Shown here: in pieces, positions 1 to 8,910 of the stretch
Position numbering within the stretch: the stretch's first letter is position 1
Layout of the letters: each line of letters starts with the position of its first letter
Origin: Rhodobacterales bacterium RIFCSPHIGHO2_02_FULL_62_130
GTDB lineage: Bacteria > Pseudomonadota > Alphaproteobacteria > Rhodobacterales > Rhodobacteraceae
Direction: 5' to 3'
Assembly (NCBI GenBank): GCA_001828855.1
Contig: MHZT01000033.1
Span: forward strand, 1-64,000
DNA length: 64,000 bases
Notes under the pieces: generated by a model
What the model was told of the DNA's origin: nothing
What the model saw: the letters and a program-made list of their open reading frames with translations, nothing else
Databases searched by the model: none
Position numbers and translations under genes: made by a program

Positions 1-195
1 AACAATCTCAAGGAGCAATTCTCGACCTCGCCAGCCCTGAGCAAAGCCGTACTGGCCGCGATCATGGACGCATTTGAAACACATGCGGCGATGAGCAAGC
101 AGGCACTGGACTCACAGGCGGTCCAAGAGGGGCTGAAGGACGCCTTGCTTGGCCCCGGGCAGCTCTATGAAGCTCTGCGGGAACGGGCCGCCTGA
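1..195 (+). CDS. hsdR: Type I restriction endonuclease R subunit, C-terminal fragment
   Basis: Only the last 64 codons are inside the window; the reading frame is open from base 1 to a TGA at 193-195. The peptide includes IMDAFETHAAMSKQALDS and ends LYEALRERAA, which resembles the C-terminal helical domain (DUF3387 type) of one HsdR family that follows the helicase motors and contacts the methylase core. It is unlike the end of the HsdR at 31285-34416, so it belongs to a second, different type I system lying mostly outside the window. The family call rests on a short stretch and is by recall. Confidence 0.6.
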   Translation, partial: NNLKEQFSTSPALSKAVLAAIMDAFETHAAMSKQALDSQAVQEGLKDALLGPGQLYEALRERAA

Positions 196-355
196 AAGTT
201 TTGCAGGGAACAAAGGACGGGAAGCAGTCTGGTAATGCTGCCGCATCGCATGCGCAGAAATCCTTCATAGCAGTCGTTCAGTGTGCTCCCAGAAAGAGAA
301 GTGTAGCACCGCTAAGCGCCTTTCTCTTTAATTTGAGGCCCCTTTGAGAGCGGCT

Positions 356-2716
356 TCAAATCCGCGCGGTTCGCAGCCTTAGGGCGTTCAACACGACCGA
401 GATCGACGAGGCGCTCATGGCAAAGGCTGCAAACATCGGGCTGATAAGCATTCCGGTGAAGGGGTAAAGCAGCCCTGCGGCCACTGGCACGCCGGCCGCA
501 TTGTAGATCAGCGCGAAGAACAGGTTCTGGCGGATGTTGCGCATTGTGGCCTGCGACAACCGCCGCGCCCGCACGATGCCGTCAAGGTTGCCCTTCACCA
601 ACGTGAAGCCCGCGCTTTCGATGGCGACATCGGCGCCGGTGCCCATGGCGATGCCGACATCGGCCTGCGCCAAGGCGGGGGCGTCGTTTACCCCGTCGCC
701 TGCCATGGCAACGCGGTGGCCTGCCTGTTGCAGTTCATGAATGATGCGGGCCTTATCCTGTGGCAACACATCGGCGCGGATTTCGTCGATGCCAAGGCGC
801 GCGGCAACAGCGCGGGCGGTGCGTTCGTTATCGCCTGTGGCCATGATGATGCGCAGTCCAAGGTCATGCAGGGCCTTAAGCGCCGCTGGCGTGGTTTCCT
901 TCACCGGGTCGGCCACAGCCACCATCCCGGCAATCGCGCCATCCAGCACCACGAACATCACCGTTTCCCCCTGATCGCGGCGAAGGTCGGCACGGGCCAC
1001 CAGATCGGCCGCACTCAGCCCCATGTCGGTGACCAGCCGCAGATTGCCAAGGGCGACGGCATGACCATCGACGGAACCCCGCACGCCCTTGCCGGTGATC
1101 GCCTCAAAATCCTCGGTTGCGGCAAGGGATACGCCGCGATCCTCCGCCCCACGCAGGATGGCCTCGGCAAGCGGATGCTCCGAGCCGCGCTCCAGCGAGG
1201 CGGCAAGCCGCAATACTTCGGCCTCGTCATGGCCGGGCTCGGGCAGAACCGCGATCAGGCGCGGTTTGCCTTCGGTCAGGGTGCCGGTTTTATCAACGAT
1301 CAGCGTGTCAATCTTTTCAAACCGCTCCAGAGCTTCGGCGTTCTTGATGAGAACGCCCGCCTGTGCGCCTCGGCCCGTCGCGGTCATGATCGACATCGGC
1401 GTGGCGAGTCCCAGCGCACAGGGGCAGGCGATGATCAACACTGCCACTGCGGCAATGAGGCCGTAGGACAAAGCCGGGTCCGGCCCCCAAATCGCCCAAC
1501 CAACAAAGGACAGCACAGCCACCGCGATCACCGCAGGAACAAACAGCCCCGAAACATGATCGGCATATTTCTGGATCGGCGCCCGCGACCGCTGCGCCTT
1601 GGCGACCATCTCGACGATCTGGGCCAGCATGGTATCGGCACCCACTCGGCTGGCACGGATGACAAGCGATCCGGTGCCGTTGATGGTGGCCCCGGTCACC
1701 GGATCATCAGCCACCTTTTCGACTGGAACGGGCTCACCGGTAATCATGCTTTCATCGACCGACGAACGCCCTTCGGTCACCACGCCATCGACCGGAACTT
1801 TCTCGCCCGGTCGCACGCGGATCAGGTCGCCAACTTGCACTTCCTCCAGCGGCACTTCGTCTTCGCGCCCATCGGGCCGGATGACCCACGCGGTCTTGGC
1901 GGCCATATCCAGAAGTGCGCGGATCGCCCGTCCGGTGCCTTCGCGGGCCTGCAATTCCATCACCTGTCCGAGCAGGACCAAGGTAACGATCACTGCCGCC
2001 GCCTCAAAATAGACGCCGACATGGCCATGAATATCGCGGAAACCGTCGGGGAAGATTTGCGGCGCGATCACCCCAGCGACGCTGAATCCCCATGCGGCCA
2101 GGACGCCCATGGCGATCAGGCTGAACATGTTCAGCTTCCAAGTGACGAAGGACACCCAGCCGCGATGAAGGAAAGGCCAGCCGCACCACAGAACAACGGG
2201 CGTTCCCAGCACCAACTCGATCCACATCGTCTGGCGTTCGCCAAAAATCTCGCGTAGCCAGCCAAGGCCGACCAGCGGCCCCATGGTCAACACCAGAAGC
2301 GGCAGGGTCAACACGATGCCGACCCACATCCGCCGAGTGAAATCCACCAGTTCGGGGTTTGGCGCATCCTCGCCAGTGCTGGCCGCATCACGTTCCAGAC
2401 CCATGCCGCAGATCGGGCAAGAACCGGGCGTGGTCTGTCGCACCTCTGGATGCATCGGACAGGTGTAAACCGGGCCGGCCCACGCCTTTGGCACCGTATC
2501 GAAGCTGGCCTTCGGCGCGGGCCGCGGCGACGCGGTATGGTGGTGGCCGGTATGGGCATGGGTGCCATGGCCGTGGCTGCCCTGTTCGGCGGTCCCTTCG
2601 GGAACCAGAGTCATGCCGCATTTCGGGCAGGTTCCCGGAGCGGTCTGTCGCACCTCGGGATGCATCGGGCAGGTGTAGACCGTGTTGCCTGCGGAAGGGT
2701 GGGTTTCGTGGGCCAT
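356..2716 (-). CDS. Copper-translocating P-type ATPase (CopB/SilP-like, two metal-binding N-terminal repeats)
   Basis: A 786-residue P1B-type ATPase that would pump copper or silver out of the cytoplasm. The N-terminus carries two copies of a heavy-metal-binding YTCPMHPEV...CPxCGM module (residues about 14-39 and 84-109) separated by a His-rich linker (46-61); it lacks the classical HMA domain. The core has TGEP in the actuator domain (326-329), the CPC ion-binding motif in a membrane helix (431-433), the phosphorylation site DKTGT (475-479) and GDGVNDAP near the C-terminus. All catalytic motifs are intact and the length is normal. It is transcribed away from the small His-rich gene at 2815-3177 and from the multicopper oxidase region, which fits a copper-efflux island. 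Copper versus silver selectivity cannot be decided from sequence. Confidence 0.93.
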   Translation of the reverse strand: MAHETHPSAGNTVYTCPMHPEVRQTAPGTCPKCGMTLVPEGTAEQGSHGHGTHAHTGHHHTASPRPAPKASFDTVPKAWAGPVYTCPMHPEVRQTTPGSCPICGMGLERDAASTGEDAPNPELVDFTRRMWVGIVLTLPLLVLTMGPLVGLGWLREIFGERQTMWIELVLGTPVVLWCGWPFLHRGWVSFVTWKLNMFSLIAMGVLAAWGFSVAGVIAPQIFPDGFRDIHGHVGVYFEAAAVIVTLVLLGQVMELQAREGTGRAIRALLDMAAKTAWVIRPDGREDEVPLEEVQVGDLIRVRPGEKVPVDGVVTEGRSSVDESMITGEPVPVEKVADDPVTGATINGTGSLVIRASRVGADTMLAQIVEMVAKAQRSRAPIQKYADHVSGLFVPAVIAVAVLSFVGWAIWGPDPALSYGLIAAVAVLIIACPCALGLATPMSIMTATGRGAQAGVLIKNAEALERFEKIDTLIVDKTGTLTEGKPRLIAVLPEPGHDEAEVLRLAASLERGSEHPLAEAILRGAEDRGVSLAATEDFEAITGKGVRGSVDGHAVALGNLRLVTDMGLSAADLVARADLRRDQGETVMFVVLDGAIAGMVAVADPVKETTPAALKALHDLGLRIIMATGDNERTARAVAARLGIDEIRADVLPQDKARIIHELQQAGHRVAMAGDGVNDAPALAQADVGIAMGTGADVAIESAGFTLVKGNLDGIVRARRLSQATMRNIRQNLFFALIYNAAGVPVAAGLLYPFTGMLISPMFAAFAMSASSISVVLNALRLRTARI

Positions 2717-2814
2717 GTTGGAAATCCGGATTGGGGAAGAACGTGCCCGAGGTGTCGGGAACTAGAAGCTGGCACTTCGCCCCCTTGGGGCGCGCAGCCG
2801 TGCCGATTGGATGT

Positions 2815-3177
2815 TCAGATCAGCTGAGCGGTCTTCGGAGGGTGCTGACCGGGACCGACCGTGCAGCCATGTGAAGGCAGCGCATCCGCGAGAATAAACT
2901 CAGCAGGACCCCAAGTTTTCGCGGCAAGACTGAAGGCTGGCGCAATGCCAACAAACACCGGTGCGCAATGCCCCGCACTTTGACACGCGCCATCGGAATG
3001 ATGGTGGGAACCGTCCGCCTCAGCGTCAACCGAGGCAGACATGATGGTTTCGTGGTTAATTTCAGAAGCAAAGGCATGATGCGATTGCGTCGAGACCACA
3101 GCCAGCATCGCGCAGACAAGCATCCAGCGCAAAAGCGCCAGACCTGTTTGTCGCCCTATGCTGGCAAAAAACCGCAT
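2815..3177 (-). CDS. Small exported Cys/His-containing protein of the copper island
   Basis: A 120-residue protein with a basic N-terminus and a hydrophobic stretch (LALLRWMLVCAMLAVV) that looks like a signal peptide or a single membrane anchor, followed by a His-rich segment (GSHHHSDGACQSAGHC). The family is not recognised; similar small proteins with paired Cys and His residues are common next to metal-efflux genes. The start at 3177 is preferred because GGGAAGGG lies just upstream; an alternative ATG is at 3204. It reads in the same direction as the copper ATPase and may share its promoter. A role in periplasmic metal binding is inference only. Confidence 0.55.
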   Translation of the reverse strand: MRFFASIGRQTGLALLRWMLVCAMLAVVSTQSHHAFASEINHETIMSASVDAEADGSHHHSDGACQSAGHCAPVFVGIAPAFSLAAKTWGPAEFILADALPSHGCTVGPGQHPPKTAQLI

Positions 3178-3230
3178 GAAACCCTTCCCCAACTTCACAT
3201 TCACTTTGGGCCAGTCGTTTGCGTTCGACT

Positions 3231-3244
3231 TTGACTTGCATCAA
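3231..3244. promoter_or_regulatory. FNR/FnrL-type box
   Basis: The sequence TTGACTTGCATCAA fits the FNR-family half-site pattern TTGAC/T-N4-ATCAA. It lies between the divergent genes starting at 3177 and 3309, so it could control either one. A second such box is at 7131-7144. Binding is predicted only. Confidence 0.5.
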
Positions 3245-3308
3245 GGCTGCAGCACAACCATTTTCCTAAGGCTAGAGCGTCTATCATCACGGGAGTGCCG
3301 TCCGGTTC

Positions 3309-3665
3309 ATGCGCGGGTGGGTCAACATCATGGTGCGGGTTGTAGCGGTTTACCTGCTGTTGATCGCGGGCGTTCAGGCTGGCGCAGCATGTGCCGTGCC
3401 GAATCCTGCGCCGGGTCACAGCATGTCTCACGCACCCACGGCGCACAGTCAAAACATACACATGGGCGGCCATCGTCCTGTGGCAGGACATCCCGCCGGC
3501 GGCATGCTCTGCATGCAGGGTTGCCTTTCGTGGACCGACGAACCAATCGTTGCTGAGAAAAATATAAGCTTTTCAAAGATAGCCGTTCTGCGCCCAGATG
3601 ATGAGACGCAACCGGCCTCTTTGCGGCCAGACTTGGCCGAGCGGCCTCCGAAGCCGCTGGTCTGA
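3309..3665 (+). CDS. Small exported Met/His-rich protein upstream of the multicopper oxidase
   Basis: A 118-residue protein with a hydrophobic N-terminal signal (VVAVYLLLIAGVQAGAA) and a His/Met-rich middle (GHSMSH, HMGGHRP, MLCMQGC). The family is not recognised. It lies 68 bp before the multicopper oxidase on the same strand and is probably cotranscribed with it. The composition fits a periplasmic copper-binding accessory protein, but nothing in it is diagnostic. The start could also be the ATG at 3330. An FNR-type box sits 65 bp upstream. Confidence 0.5.
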   Translation: MRGWVNIMVRVVAVYLLLIAGVQAGAACAVPNPAPGHSMSHAPTAHSQNIHMGGHRPVAGHPAGGMLCMQGCLSWTDEPIVAEKNISFSKIAVLRPDDETQPASLRPDLAERPPKPLV

Positions 3666-3733
3666 TCGCCGGGTGCCGCGCCGCACCCGATCCCAGACCG
3701 ACGCGCCTTGCGTCTTATTCGGAGTTCAATGAC

Positions 3734-5205
3734 ATGACACTGCTTTCCCGCCGCGGCTTTCTGGCCGCAAGTTCCGCTGCCGCCTTGCCGCTTTTCCTGC
3801 CCCTTTCCGCCATGGCCGCACCGCTACGCCAATTGCGCGCCACCACCCGCACGCTGGATATTGGCGGGCGCGCCATCACCGTGAAGGGCATTCTTGATGC
3901 CAATGACCGCAGCGGCGTGACGCTGGCGCCGGGCGAAGCCTTTCGGCTTGATCTGGTCAATGAGCTGACCGAGGACACCATCCTGCACTGGCACGGCCAG
4001 CACGCGCCGAATGCGCAGGACGGGGTGCCGGATATGCCGCAACCCGCACTGAAGCCGGGCGAGACGCGCAGTTTCGATTTCGCGGCACGCCCCGGCACCC
4101 ACTGGATGCATTCCCATATTCCGGTGCAGGAAATGGACCTGCTTGCCGCGCCTCTGATCGTGCGCAGCACCGACGATGCCGCACAGGATCGGCAAGAGGT
4201 CACGATCCTGCTGCATGATCTCAGCTTCCGACCGGCCGCCGAAGTGCTGGCCGAAATCACGGCGGGAGCCGCGATGGGTGGGCATGACATGTCCAACATG
4301 GGGGGTGGTGCAGGGTCAGAAGGCGGAGATATGGCCATGCCGGGCATGGATCATGGCAGAATGCAGATGGGCGGCATGACCATGGGGGCGATGGACCTGA
4401 ATGATTTCGCCTTCGATGCCTATCTGGCCAATGACCGCACGCTGGACGACCCCGAAGTTGTGACTGTTTACAAGGGTGCCCGCGTACTTTTGCGCATCAT
4501 CAACGGCGCTGCGGCGACGGTGTTCTGGGTTGATACCGGTGCCTTGCCCGGCCAGTTGGTTGCTACGGACGGGAATGCGGTGCGGCCCGTCGCGGGCGGC
4601 CGCTTTGGGCTGGCAATGGGGCAGAGACTCGATATCGAGGTGACCGTACCGGCAGAAGGAGGCGCTTTCCCGATCCTTGCCTTGCGCGAAGGCGCGGTCG
4701 AGCGGACCGGAGTTGTGCTGGCAACCAAGGGCGCCAAAGTTGAAAGGATTGCGCTGGTCAGCGACGCCCCGCATCCGGCCTTTTCCACCGATCTGGCACA
4801 AGAGGCGCTGTTGCAGGCCGCAAATCCGCTGACGGATCGCCCGGTGGATCGCAGCGACAATCTGATGCTTGGCGGGTCCATGATGCCCTATCTTTGGACT
4901 ATCAATCGCCAGACTTGGGGCAAGCACCGGCCGATCCTCGCCAAGACCGGTGAACGTGTGGTGCTGACGTTCCACAACATGTCGATGATGGCGCATCCGA
5001 TGCACCTGCATGGCCATGTGTTTCAGGTGGGGCGCTGAACGGGCAGGCGGTTAACGGGGCCTTGCGCGACACGGTGCATGTGCCACCGATGAGCATGGTC
5101 AGCGTAGCGCTGGATGCCGGAGAGGCCGCGAGCTGGATGCTGCATTGTCACCACATGCCGCATTTGTCGACCGGCATGATGACCGAATTTGCGGTCTCGG
5201 CCTGA
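3734..5205 (+). pseudogene. Tat-exported multicopper oxidase, interrupted by a one-base frameshift
   Basis: The N-terminus has a twin-arginine signal (SRRGFLA) and a hydrophobic h-region, so the protein would act in the periplasm, probably oxidising Cu(I). Three copper-ligand motifs are in the first frame: HWHGQH, HWMHSH and HPMHLHGH. A Met/His-rich segment (about residues 176-215) is typical of CopA/CueO-like copper-resistance oxidases. The frame closes at 5036-5038 right after HGHVFQV. The missing end continues in another frame from 5032 to the TGA at 5203-5205 and contains the last copper motif HCHHMPHLSTGMM. Restoring one T in the run GTGGGGCG near 5029-5032 joins the two frames into a protein of about 490 residues. 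Either a real null allele or an assembly error. Confidence 0.85.
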
Positions 5206-5260
5206 GATCAAAAAGGGCTGGCGTCGCCGCCAGCCCTATGTCGCACAAGGGAAAACCAAT

Positions 5261-6121
5261 ATGATCCGCATACTTGCCGTTGCAGCCTTTGCGCTGCCCA
5301 TGGCGGCGCAGGCGCAGGAGACCCTGCCACTGGCAGAGCTTCTGTCCAACACTCACATTCACGGTATCGCCGAAGGGCCGTCGGGCCACGAGAGTGTAAC
5401 TCTTGCCACCCATCACGGCATCTTCACAATCGATCTGTCAGCACAAACTGCCCGGCTGATGGGCAGCAGCCGTGATGACTTCATGGGCTTTTCTCAGGTG
5501 CCGGGCGGGCCGGGCAAAGCCTTCGCTAGTGGCCATCCGGCAAGCGGCGGCAATCTGGGGGTGATCCGCACCGACGACGGCGGCGCAAGCTGGCTGCCAG
5601 TGTCAGAAGGCATCGGCGGTCCGGTGGATTTTCACAATATGGAGGTCAGCCGCGCCGATGCCACGGTGATCTACGGCATCGGCCATGACGGCGCGGTGCA
5701 GCGCAGCACGGATTCCGGGGCGACTTGGGCCATTACCGGCACAGCGCCTGAAAAGCTGATTGATGTGGACACCTCTGCCCGTGATCCGAACCGTATCTTC
5801 GCCGCAACCGAAGGCGGGCTTTTCGTGAGTGCCGATGCCGGTGTAACGTGGCAATCCCTTTTGCCGACCGCAGCGCCGGTCAGCACCGTTGATATGGGCG
5901 CTGATGGCAAGCTCCGGGCCGTGCAACTGGGGCGAGGGTTGATCGAGCTGGATGAGGCTACAGGCGCTGTCACTTTGGTCACAGCCGAGCTGCCCGGGGG
6001 GTATCTGCTTTACCTTGCTGTCACGCAGGCGGAGCCGCTGCGCCTTATGGCCTTGTCTGGCGACGGCACGCTGGTCGTTTCAGATGATGGCGGTGCGCGC
6101 TGGCGTGCAGCGGTTGACTAA
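5261..6121 (+). CDS. Exported beta-propeller protein with BNR/sialidase-like repeats (F510_1955-like)
   Basis: A 286-residue protein with a signal peptide (MIRILAVAAFALPMAAQAQ) and repeated S/T-x-D-x-G-x-T/S-W motifs (TDDGGASWLP, STDSGATWAI, SADAGVTWQS, SDDGGARWRA), the Asp-box signature of BNR propellers. Proteins of this type are frequent companions of copper-resistance multicopper oxidases and were annotated as F510_1955-family glycosyl hydrolases, although the sugar activity is doubtful. The ATG at 5261 was chosen because the signal peptide begins there. It starts 55 bp after the end of the frameshifted oxidase. The substrate and function are unknown. Confidence 0.7.
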   Translation: MIRILAVAAFALPMAAQAQETLPLAELLSNTHIHGIAEGPSGHESVTLATHHGIFTIDLSAQTARLMGSSRDDFMGFSQVPGGPGKAFASGHPASGGNLGVIRTDDGGASWLPVSEGIGGPVDFHNMEVSRADATVIYGIGHDGAVQRSTDSGATWAITGTAPEKLIDVDTSARDPNRIFAATEGGLFVSADAGVTWQSLLPTAAPVSTVDMGADGKLRAVQLGRGLIELDEATGAVTLVTAELPGGYLLYLAVTQAEPLRLMALSGDGTLVVSDDGGARWRAAVD

Positions 6122-6125
6122 ATGG

Positions 6126-6530
6126 CTACGGCGCGGGGGCCAATCGCTGCTCCCGCGCCTGCCGGATGCGCTCCGGCCATGTTGATTTGATGAAATCAAG
6201 GATCGCAGCGATCTCATCGGCAGTCAAAGTTTCGCCAAAGGCAGGCATGGCAGAGCGGAACAACACCCCCATCTCGTCCAGAACTGCCTGCCCGCCGCGC
6301 GCCACGTAATCGGTCAGCATGGCATCATCATGGTGCCAGGTATGGCCTTCGGCGTCGTGCGGCGGCGCGGGATAGCTGCCATCCGCCTTCGGGCTGCGCC
6401 ACTCGGGCTGACCTTCCAGATTGGCCCCATGGCAGGCCGCGCAATGCCGGGCATAAAGTGCAGCCCCGGTTTCGGCCGAGGCGTCAGAGGTAAGCCCCCA
6501 CAGGCAAAGGATCACAGTCAGATGGCGCAT
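6126..6530 (-). CDS. Periplasmic class I c-type cytochrome
   Basis: A 134-residue protein with a signal peptide followed by the haem c attachment motif CAACH and a likely distal Met ligand in [11 protein letters not shown]. This is one small monohaem cytochrome domain, a periplasmic electron carrier. The start at 6530 is preceded on its strand by AGGAA and gives a proper signal peptide. It converges on the propeller gene, with only 4 bp between the stops, and diverges from the membrane protein at 6607. Its partner may be the copper oxidase neighbourhood, but this is inference. Confidence 0.85.
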   Translation of the reverse strand: MRHLTVILCLWGLTSDASAETGAALYARHCAACHGANLEGQPEWRSPKADGSYPAPPHDAEGHTWHHDDAMLTDYVARGGQAVLDEMGVLFRSAMPAFGETLTADEIAAILDFIKSTWPERIRQAREQRLAPAP

Positions 6531-6606
6531 ATGTTCCTGGTTCAGGATTTGAAAACTTTCGGATAAAATCTGGCACAGATTGAACTCCTCTGAAAGCCAA
6601 GGAGCC

Positions 6607-7080
6607 ATGCCCGATCCGCTTCTTCTGACTGCCGTAACAGCGTGGCAGGCCCTGTTGCGCTATGTGATTGCGAGTGGTGTGCTGAACCTGATCTGGGAAA
6701 TCGCGCAGATGCCGCTCTACACGCTGTGGCTGACGGGCAGCTTCCCGGAGATCTCTTATGCCATATTGCATTGCACTGCCGGAGACATTCTGATCGCCTC
6801 TCTCAGCCTGACTGGCGCTCGCGTCATTCTTCGCGCGCGAAACTGGCCCAGGGATCGTTCCGTTTCCGTGGCTGTCGTCACCATTGCCTTGGCGCTGGTC
6901 TATACGGTGTTTTCCGAATGGTGGAATGTCGAGGTTCGGCAAGCATGGGCCTACCGCGACATCATGCCGAGGCTTCCCGGCATTGGAACCGGTCTTAGCC
7001 CGCTGTTGCAATGGCTTGGCCTGCCGCTGCTGGTCTTCTGGATCGTTGCACGTCTGCCAGGGCGATCATCGTCGCGGTGA
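6607..7080 (+). CDS. Integral membrane protein of unknown family
   Basis: A 157-residue hydrophobic protein with about four predicted membrane segments (around [46 protein letters not shown] and [14 protein letters not shown]). The conserved-looking element [19 protein letters not shown] lies in a loop. The family is known to me only as an uncharacterised membrane protein in metal-resistance islands. It is divergent from the cytochrome gene with a 76-bp spacer. The ATG at 6607 begins the hydrophobic protein directly; a start at 6580 would add nine polar residues. Confidence 0.6.
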   Translation: MPDPLLLTAVTAWQALLRYVIASGVLNLIWEIAQMPLYTLWLTGSFPEISYAILHCTAGDILIASLSLTGARVILRARNWPRDRSVSVAVVTIALALVYTVFSEWWNVEVRQAWAYRDIMPRLPGIGTGLSPLLQWLGLPLLVFWIVARLPGRSSSR

Positions 7081-7130
7081 TCAAAAGCCAAATTGAGGTC
7101 ACCGGTTTGTGATCTGCGTTTGCTTTTGGC

Positions 7131-7144
7131 TTGATCCTGATCAA
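7131..7144. promoter_or_regulatory. FNR/FnrL-type box, perfect consensus
   Basis: TTGATCCTGATCAA matches TTGAT-N4-ATCAA exactly and extends to a 16-bp palindrome (7130-7145). It lies 50 bp before the proposed start at 7195, a position suited to activation of the downstream run of small envelope genes when oxygen is low. Prediction from sequence only. Confidence 0.65.
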
Positions 7145-7194
7145 GGCTGCTTTCGGCGTATCCGGCAGAATGGCCGGTGAGAAGGAGGCCTGCT

Positions 7195-7530
7195 TTGGTA
7201 GCCCTGCGGACGCTGTTCATGCTGATCCTGCTGTCGCCTGTGTTTGCAGGCATGTCAGGATTTGTGCCGCACGCCGAGGCCGCGCAAGACCATCTTCTCG
7301 TCCAAACTGTGGTAGCGGTCGGCCACACGGCATGTGCAGATCACGACGCCGGATGCCTCGGCGATAGCTGCTGTCTTGTTGGAAACTGCCTGAGCTGCAC
7401 TGTTTTGCCGAGCGGGCCTGAGTCCTTCTTGCCGACCAAAACCAGCGCGGCATCGCTCGTACCCGGCTTCGTGCCGCTTTGGGCCGGCCGCAGCATTCGA
7501 CCTGCACAGCAACCTCCACGACAGATCTGA
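7195..7530 (+). CDS. Small exported Cys-rich protein
   Basis: A 111-residue protein with a signal-like N-terminus (LRTLFMLILLSPVFAGMSGFV) and a cluster of cysteines (ACADHDAGCLGDSCCLVGNCLSC) that could bind metal or form disulfides. The family is not recognised; it resembles DUF2946-like small proteins of metal islands. The TTG at 7195 is chosen because a perfect AAGGAGG lies 6 nt before it; an upstream GTG at 7177 would place this ribosome site inside the gene. It follows the perfect FNR box at 7131. Confidence 0.5.
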   Translation: MVALRTLFMLILLSPVFAGMSGFVPHAEAAQDHLLVQTVVAVGHTACADHDAGCLGDSCCLVGNCLSCTVLPSGPESFLPTKTSAASLVPGFVPLWAGRSIRPAQQPPRQI

Positions 7531-7591
7531 TCGGACGGACTGACGGCCCGCAAAAGGGCCGACCCACCGAGTCATGATCTGGAGGTTTTCC

Positions 7592-7711
7592 ATGGAACAT
7601 CATGTTCCGAGCAACTCTGCACAATTGTCCGGGGAAAAAATCAGCGCATGCTGCCCCCCATTTCCAGCGCATCTGCAACAGCCCGCGCCGCGCCGCGACA
7701 GGAGGGTCTGA
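7592..7711 (+). CDS. Candidate 39-residue peptide coupled to the DUF2933 gene
   Basis: An ATG at 7592 follows GGAGG (7581-7585) at good spacing and opens a 39-codon frame containing EHHV and ACCPPFP. The stop (7709-7711) is one base before the ATG of the next gene at 7713, an arrangement typical of translational coupling. No family is recognised. It may be a real metal-responsive small peptide or only a leader peptide. Confidence 0.4.
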   Translation: MEHHVPSNSAQLSGEKISACCPPFPAHLQQPAPRRDRRV

Positions 7712-7712
7712 G

Positions 7713-7943
7713 ATGTTCCGCTGTTTCACCAATCCGAAGGGGCTTTTCCTGCTTGGCCTCGTCACGGCGGGCGCGGTTTATCTGGTCGTCTGGCATGGCA
7801 CGCATTTGGCCGCAGTGGCGCCGATGCTGCTCGTCCTCGCTTGCCCGTTAATGCATCTCTTCATGCACGGGGGGCATCATGGACATCACCATCAATCACC
7901 AAGGCCCACGGATGGCCCGAAAACCCCCGTGAAGGAGGATTGA
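7713..7943 (+). CDS. Small membrane protein, DUF2933 family
   Basis: A 76-residue protein with two hydrophobic segments (LFLLGLVTAGAVYLVV and APMLLVLACPLMHLFMHG) ending in a His-rich tail (HGGHHGHHH). This pattern matches DUF2933 membrane proteins found beside copper and heavy-metal efflux genes. Its start is preceded by GGAGGG. It is followed 1 bp later by the DUF5676-like gene, so the two are surely cotranscribed. Its exact role is unknown; metal binding by the His tail is inference. Confidence 0.7.
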   Translation: MFRCFTNPKGLFLLGLVTAGAVYLVVWHGTHLAAVAPMLLVLACPLMHLFMHGGHHGHHHQSPRPTDGPKTPVKED

Positions 7944-7944
7944 G

Positions 7945-8202
7945 ATGACACCCCTGAAACCTGCCGCCTTCGGCCTTTCGTTGGCCATCTCTCTGGCCGT
8001 TCTCACGCTGCTGTGCTGGCTTGCCGTTCTCCTGTTGCCGCAAGTCCAGTTGGCGCACAGTTGGTTGGGCCTGTTCACCGCAGCCCCGGTGAATTCGGTC
8101 CGCGCGGGTGGAACAGCGATCGCCGTCAGCTTTGCCGCAGGCTGGTTTACGGCCTTTGTCATGGCCGTCACCTACAACCGCCTCGTCAAAACCGGAGTTT
8201 GA
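7945..8202 (+). CDS. Small membrane protein, DUF5676-like
   Basis: An 85-residue protein with two membrane helices (about residues 9-32 and 58-76) separated by a short segment. It resembles DUF5676 proteins that recur next to DUF2933 and multicopper oxidase genes. AAGGAGG precedes its ATG. It sits 1 bp after the DUF2933 gene and 2 bp before the Spy-like gene. The function is not known. Confidence 0.6.
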   Translation: MTPLKPAAFGLSLAISLAVLTLLCWLAVLLLPQVQLAHSWLGLFTAAPVNSVRAGGTAIAVSFAAGWFTAFVMAVTYNRLVKTGV

Positions 8203-8204
8203 AA

Positions 8205-8795
8205 ATGCAGATGAAATCTTTGCTCGCCCTGTCGATTGTTGCCCTCGCCCTTCCGGCAAGCCTTTTGGCCGAAGATGCCCATCATCCCAAACCGGCAGAA
8301 GAAACCGCTCCCGCCGCCACCCAAGCGCCGGAAATGGGAATGGGGATGATGGCGATGATGCCGGACATGATGCGGATGATGCAGGAGATGGCGAATCCGA
8401 CGCGCCATGTCGAAGGCCGTATCGCTTTCCTGCATGCAGAACTTGCCATCACCGAGGCGCAAGAGCCGCTTTGGGCATCCCTCGCTGATGCGCTGCGCCA
8501 GAACGCAGCCGGGATGGCGCAGGCCGCACCGGCCGATCATGGGCACGATAACAGCAGCGTGGTGGTTGGCCAGTTGCTCGATGAACAACATGCGCTGGAG
8601 ACCCGACTTGACGGGCTGCGGGCAGTCAATGCGGCGCTGAAGCCTCTGGCCGACGCGCTGTCCGAGGAGCAGCGCGCCACGCTGGATGCGCTGTTCCCGC
8701 ATGTTTCGGGCATGATGGGGATGGCAGGCATGATGCCGTTGCAGGGGATGATGCCCGCTCAGGAAATGCCCGGCACGGCGACGCCCGCACCTTAA
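8205..8795 (+). CDS. Periplasmic Spy/CpxP-like protein with LTxxQ motifs, Met/His-rich
   Basis: A 196-residue protein with a signal peptide (MKSLLALSIVALALPASLLA), a Met-rich stretch (GMGMMAMMPDMMRMMQEM) and two degenerate LTxxQ motifs (ITEAQEPLW and LSEEQRATL) of the Spy/CpxP fold. Spy-type proteins are periplasmic chaperones induced by envelope or metal stress; the methionines suggest copper binding. It is the last gene of the 7195-8795 run and is followed at once by a hairpin terminator. CpxP, Spy and ZraP relatives cannot be told apart here. Confidence 0.7.
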   Translation: MQMKSLLALSIVALALPASLLAEDAHHPKPAEETAPAATQAPEMGMGMMAMMPDMMRMMQEMANPTRHVEGRIAFLHAELAITEAQEPLWASLADALRQNAAGMAQAAPADHGHDNSSVVVGQLLDEQHALETRLDGLRAVNAALKPLADALSEEQRATLDALFPHVSGMMGMAGMMPLQGMMPAQEMPGTATPAP

Positions 8796-8827
8796 AAGGC
8801 GGGGTCGCGCGCGGGTTTCCCCGCCTT
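8796..8827 (+). terminator. Hairpin after the Spy-like gene
   Basis: Perfect 9-bp stem AAGGCGGGG/CCCCGCCTT starting directly after the stop codon, without a clear U-run. A second perfect 9-bp hairpin (GCGCAGACC/GGTCTGCGC, 8830-8852) follows immediately. Together they probably end the 7195-8795 transcript. Confidence 0.65.
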
Positions 8828-8910
8828 GCGCGCAGACCTGCCGGGTCTGCGCACAATGACAATTCGCCGCCCCTGCTGGACGCTGGTGCGGTCAGACCGA
8901 GGATATCAAA

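Noticed and set aside
716-2257. A 513-codon plus-strand frame opposite the copper ATPase
   Set aside because: The minus-strand ATPase has every P-type motif; the plus-strand peptide is compositionally biased shadow sequence.
6170-6200. A further FNR box (TTGATGAAATCAA)
   Set aside because: The half-sites are only 3 bp apart instead of 4, and the sequence lies inside the cytochrome c gene.
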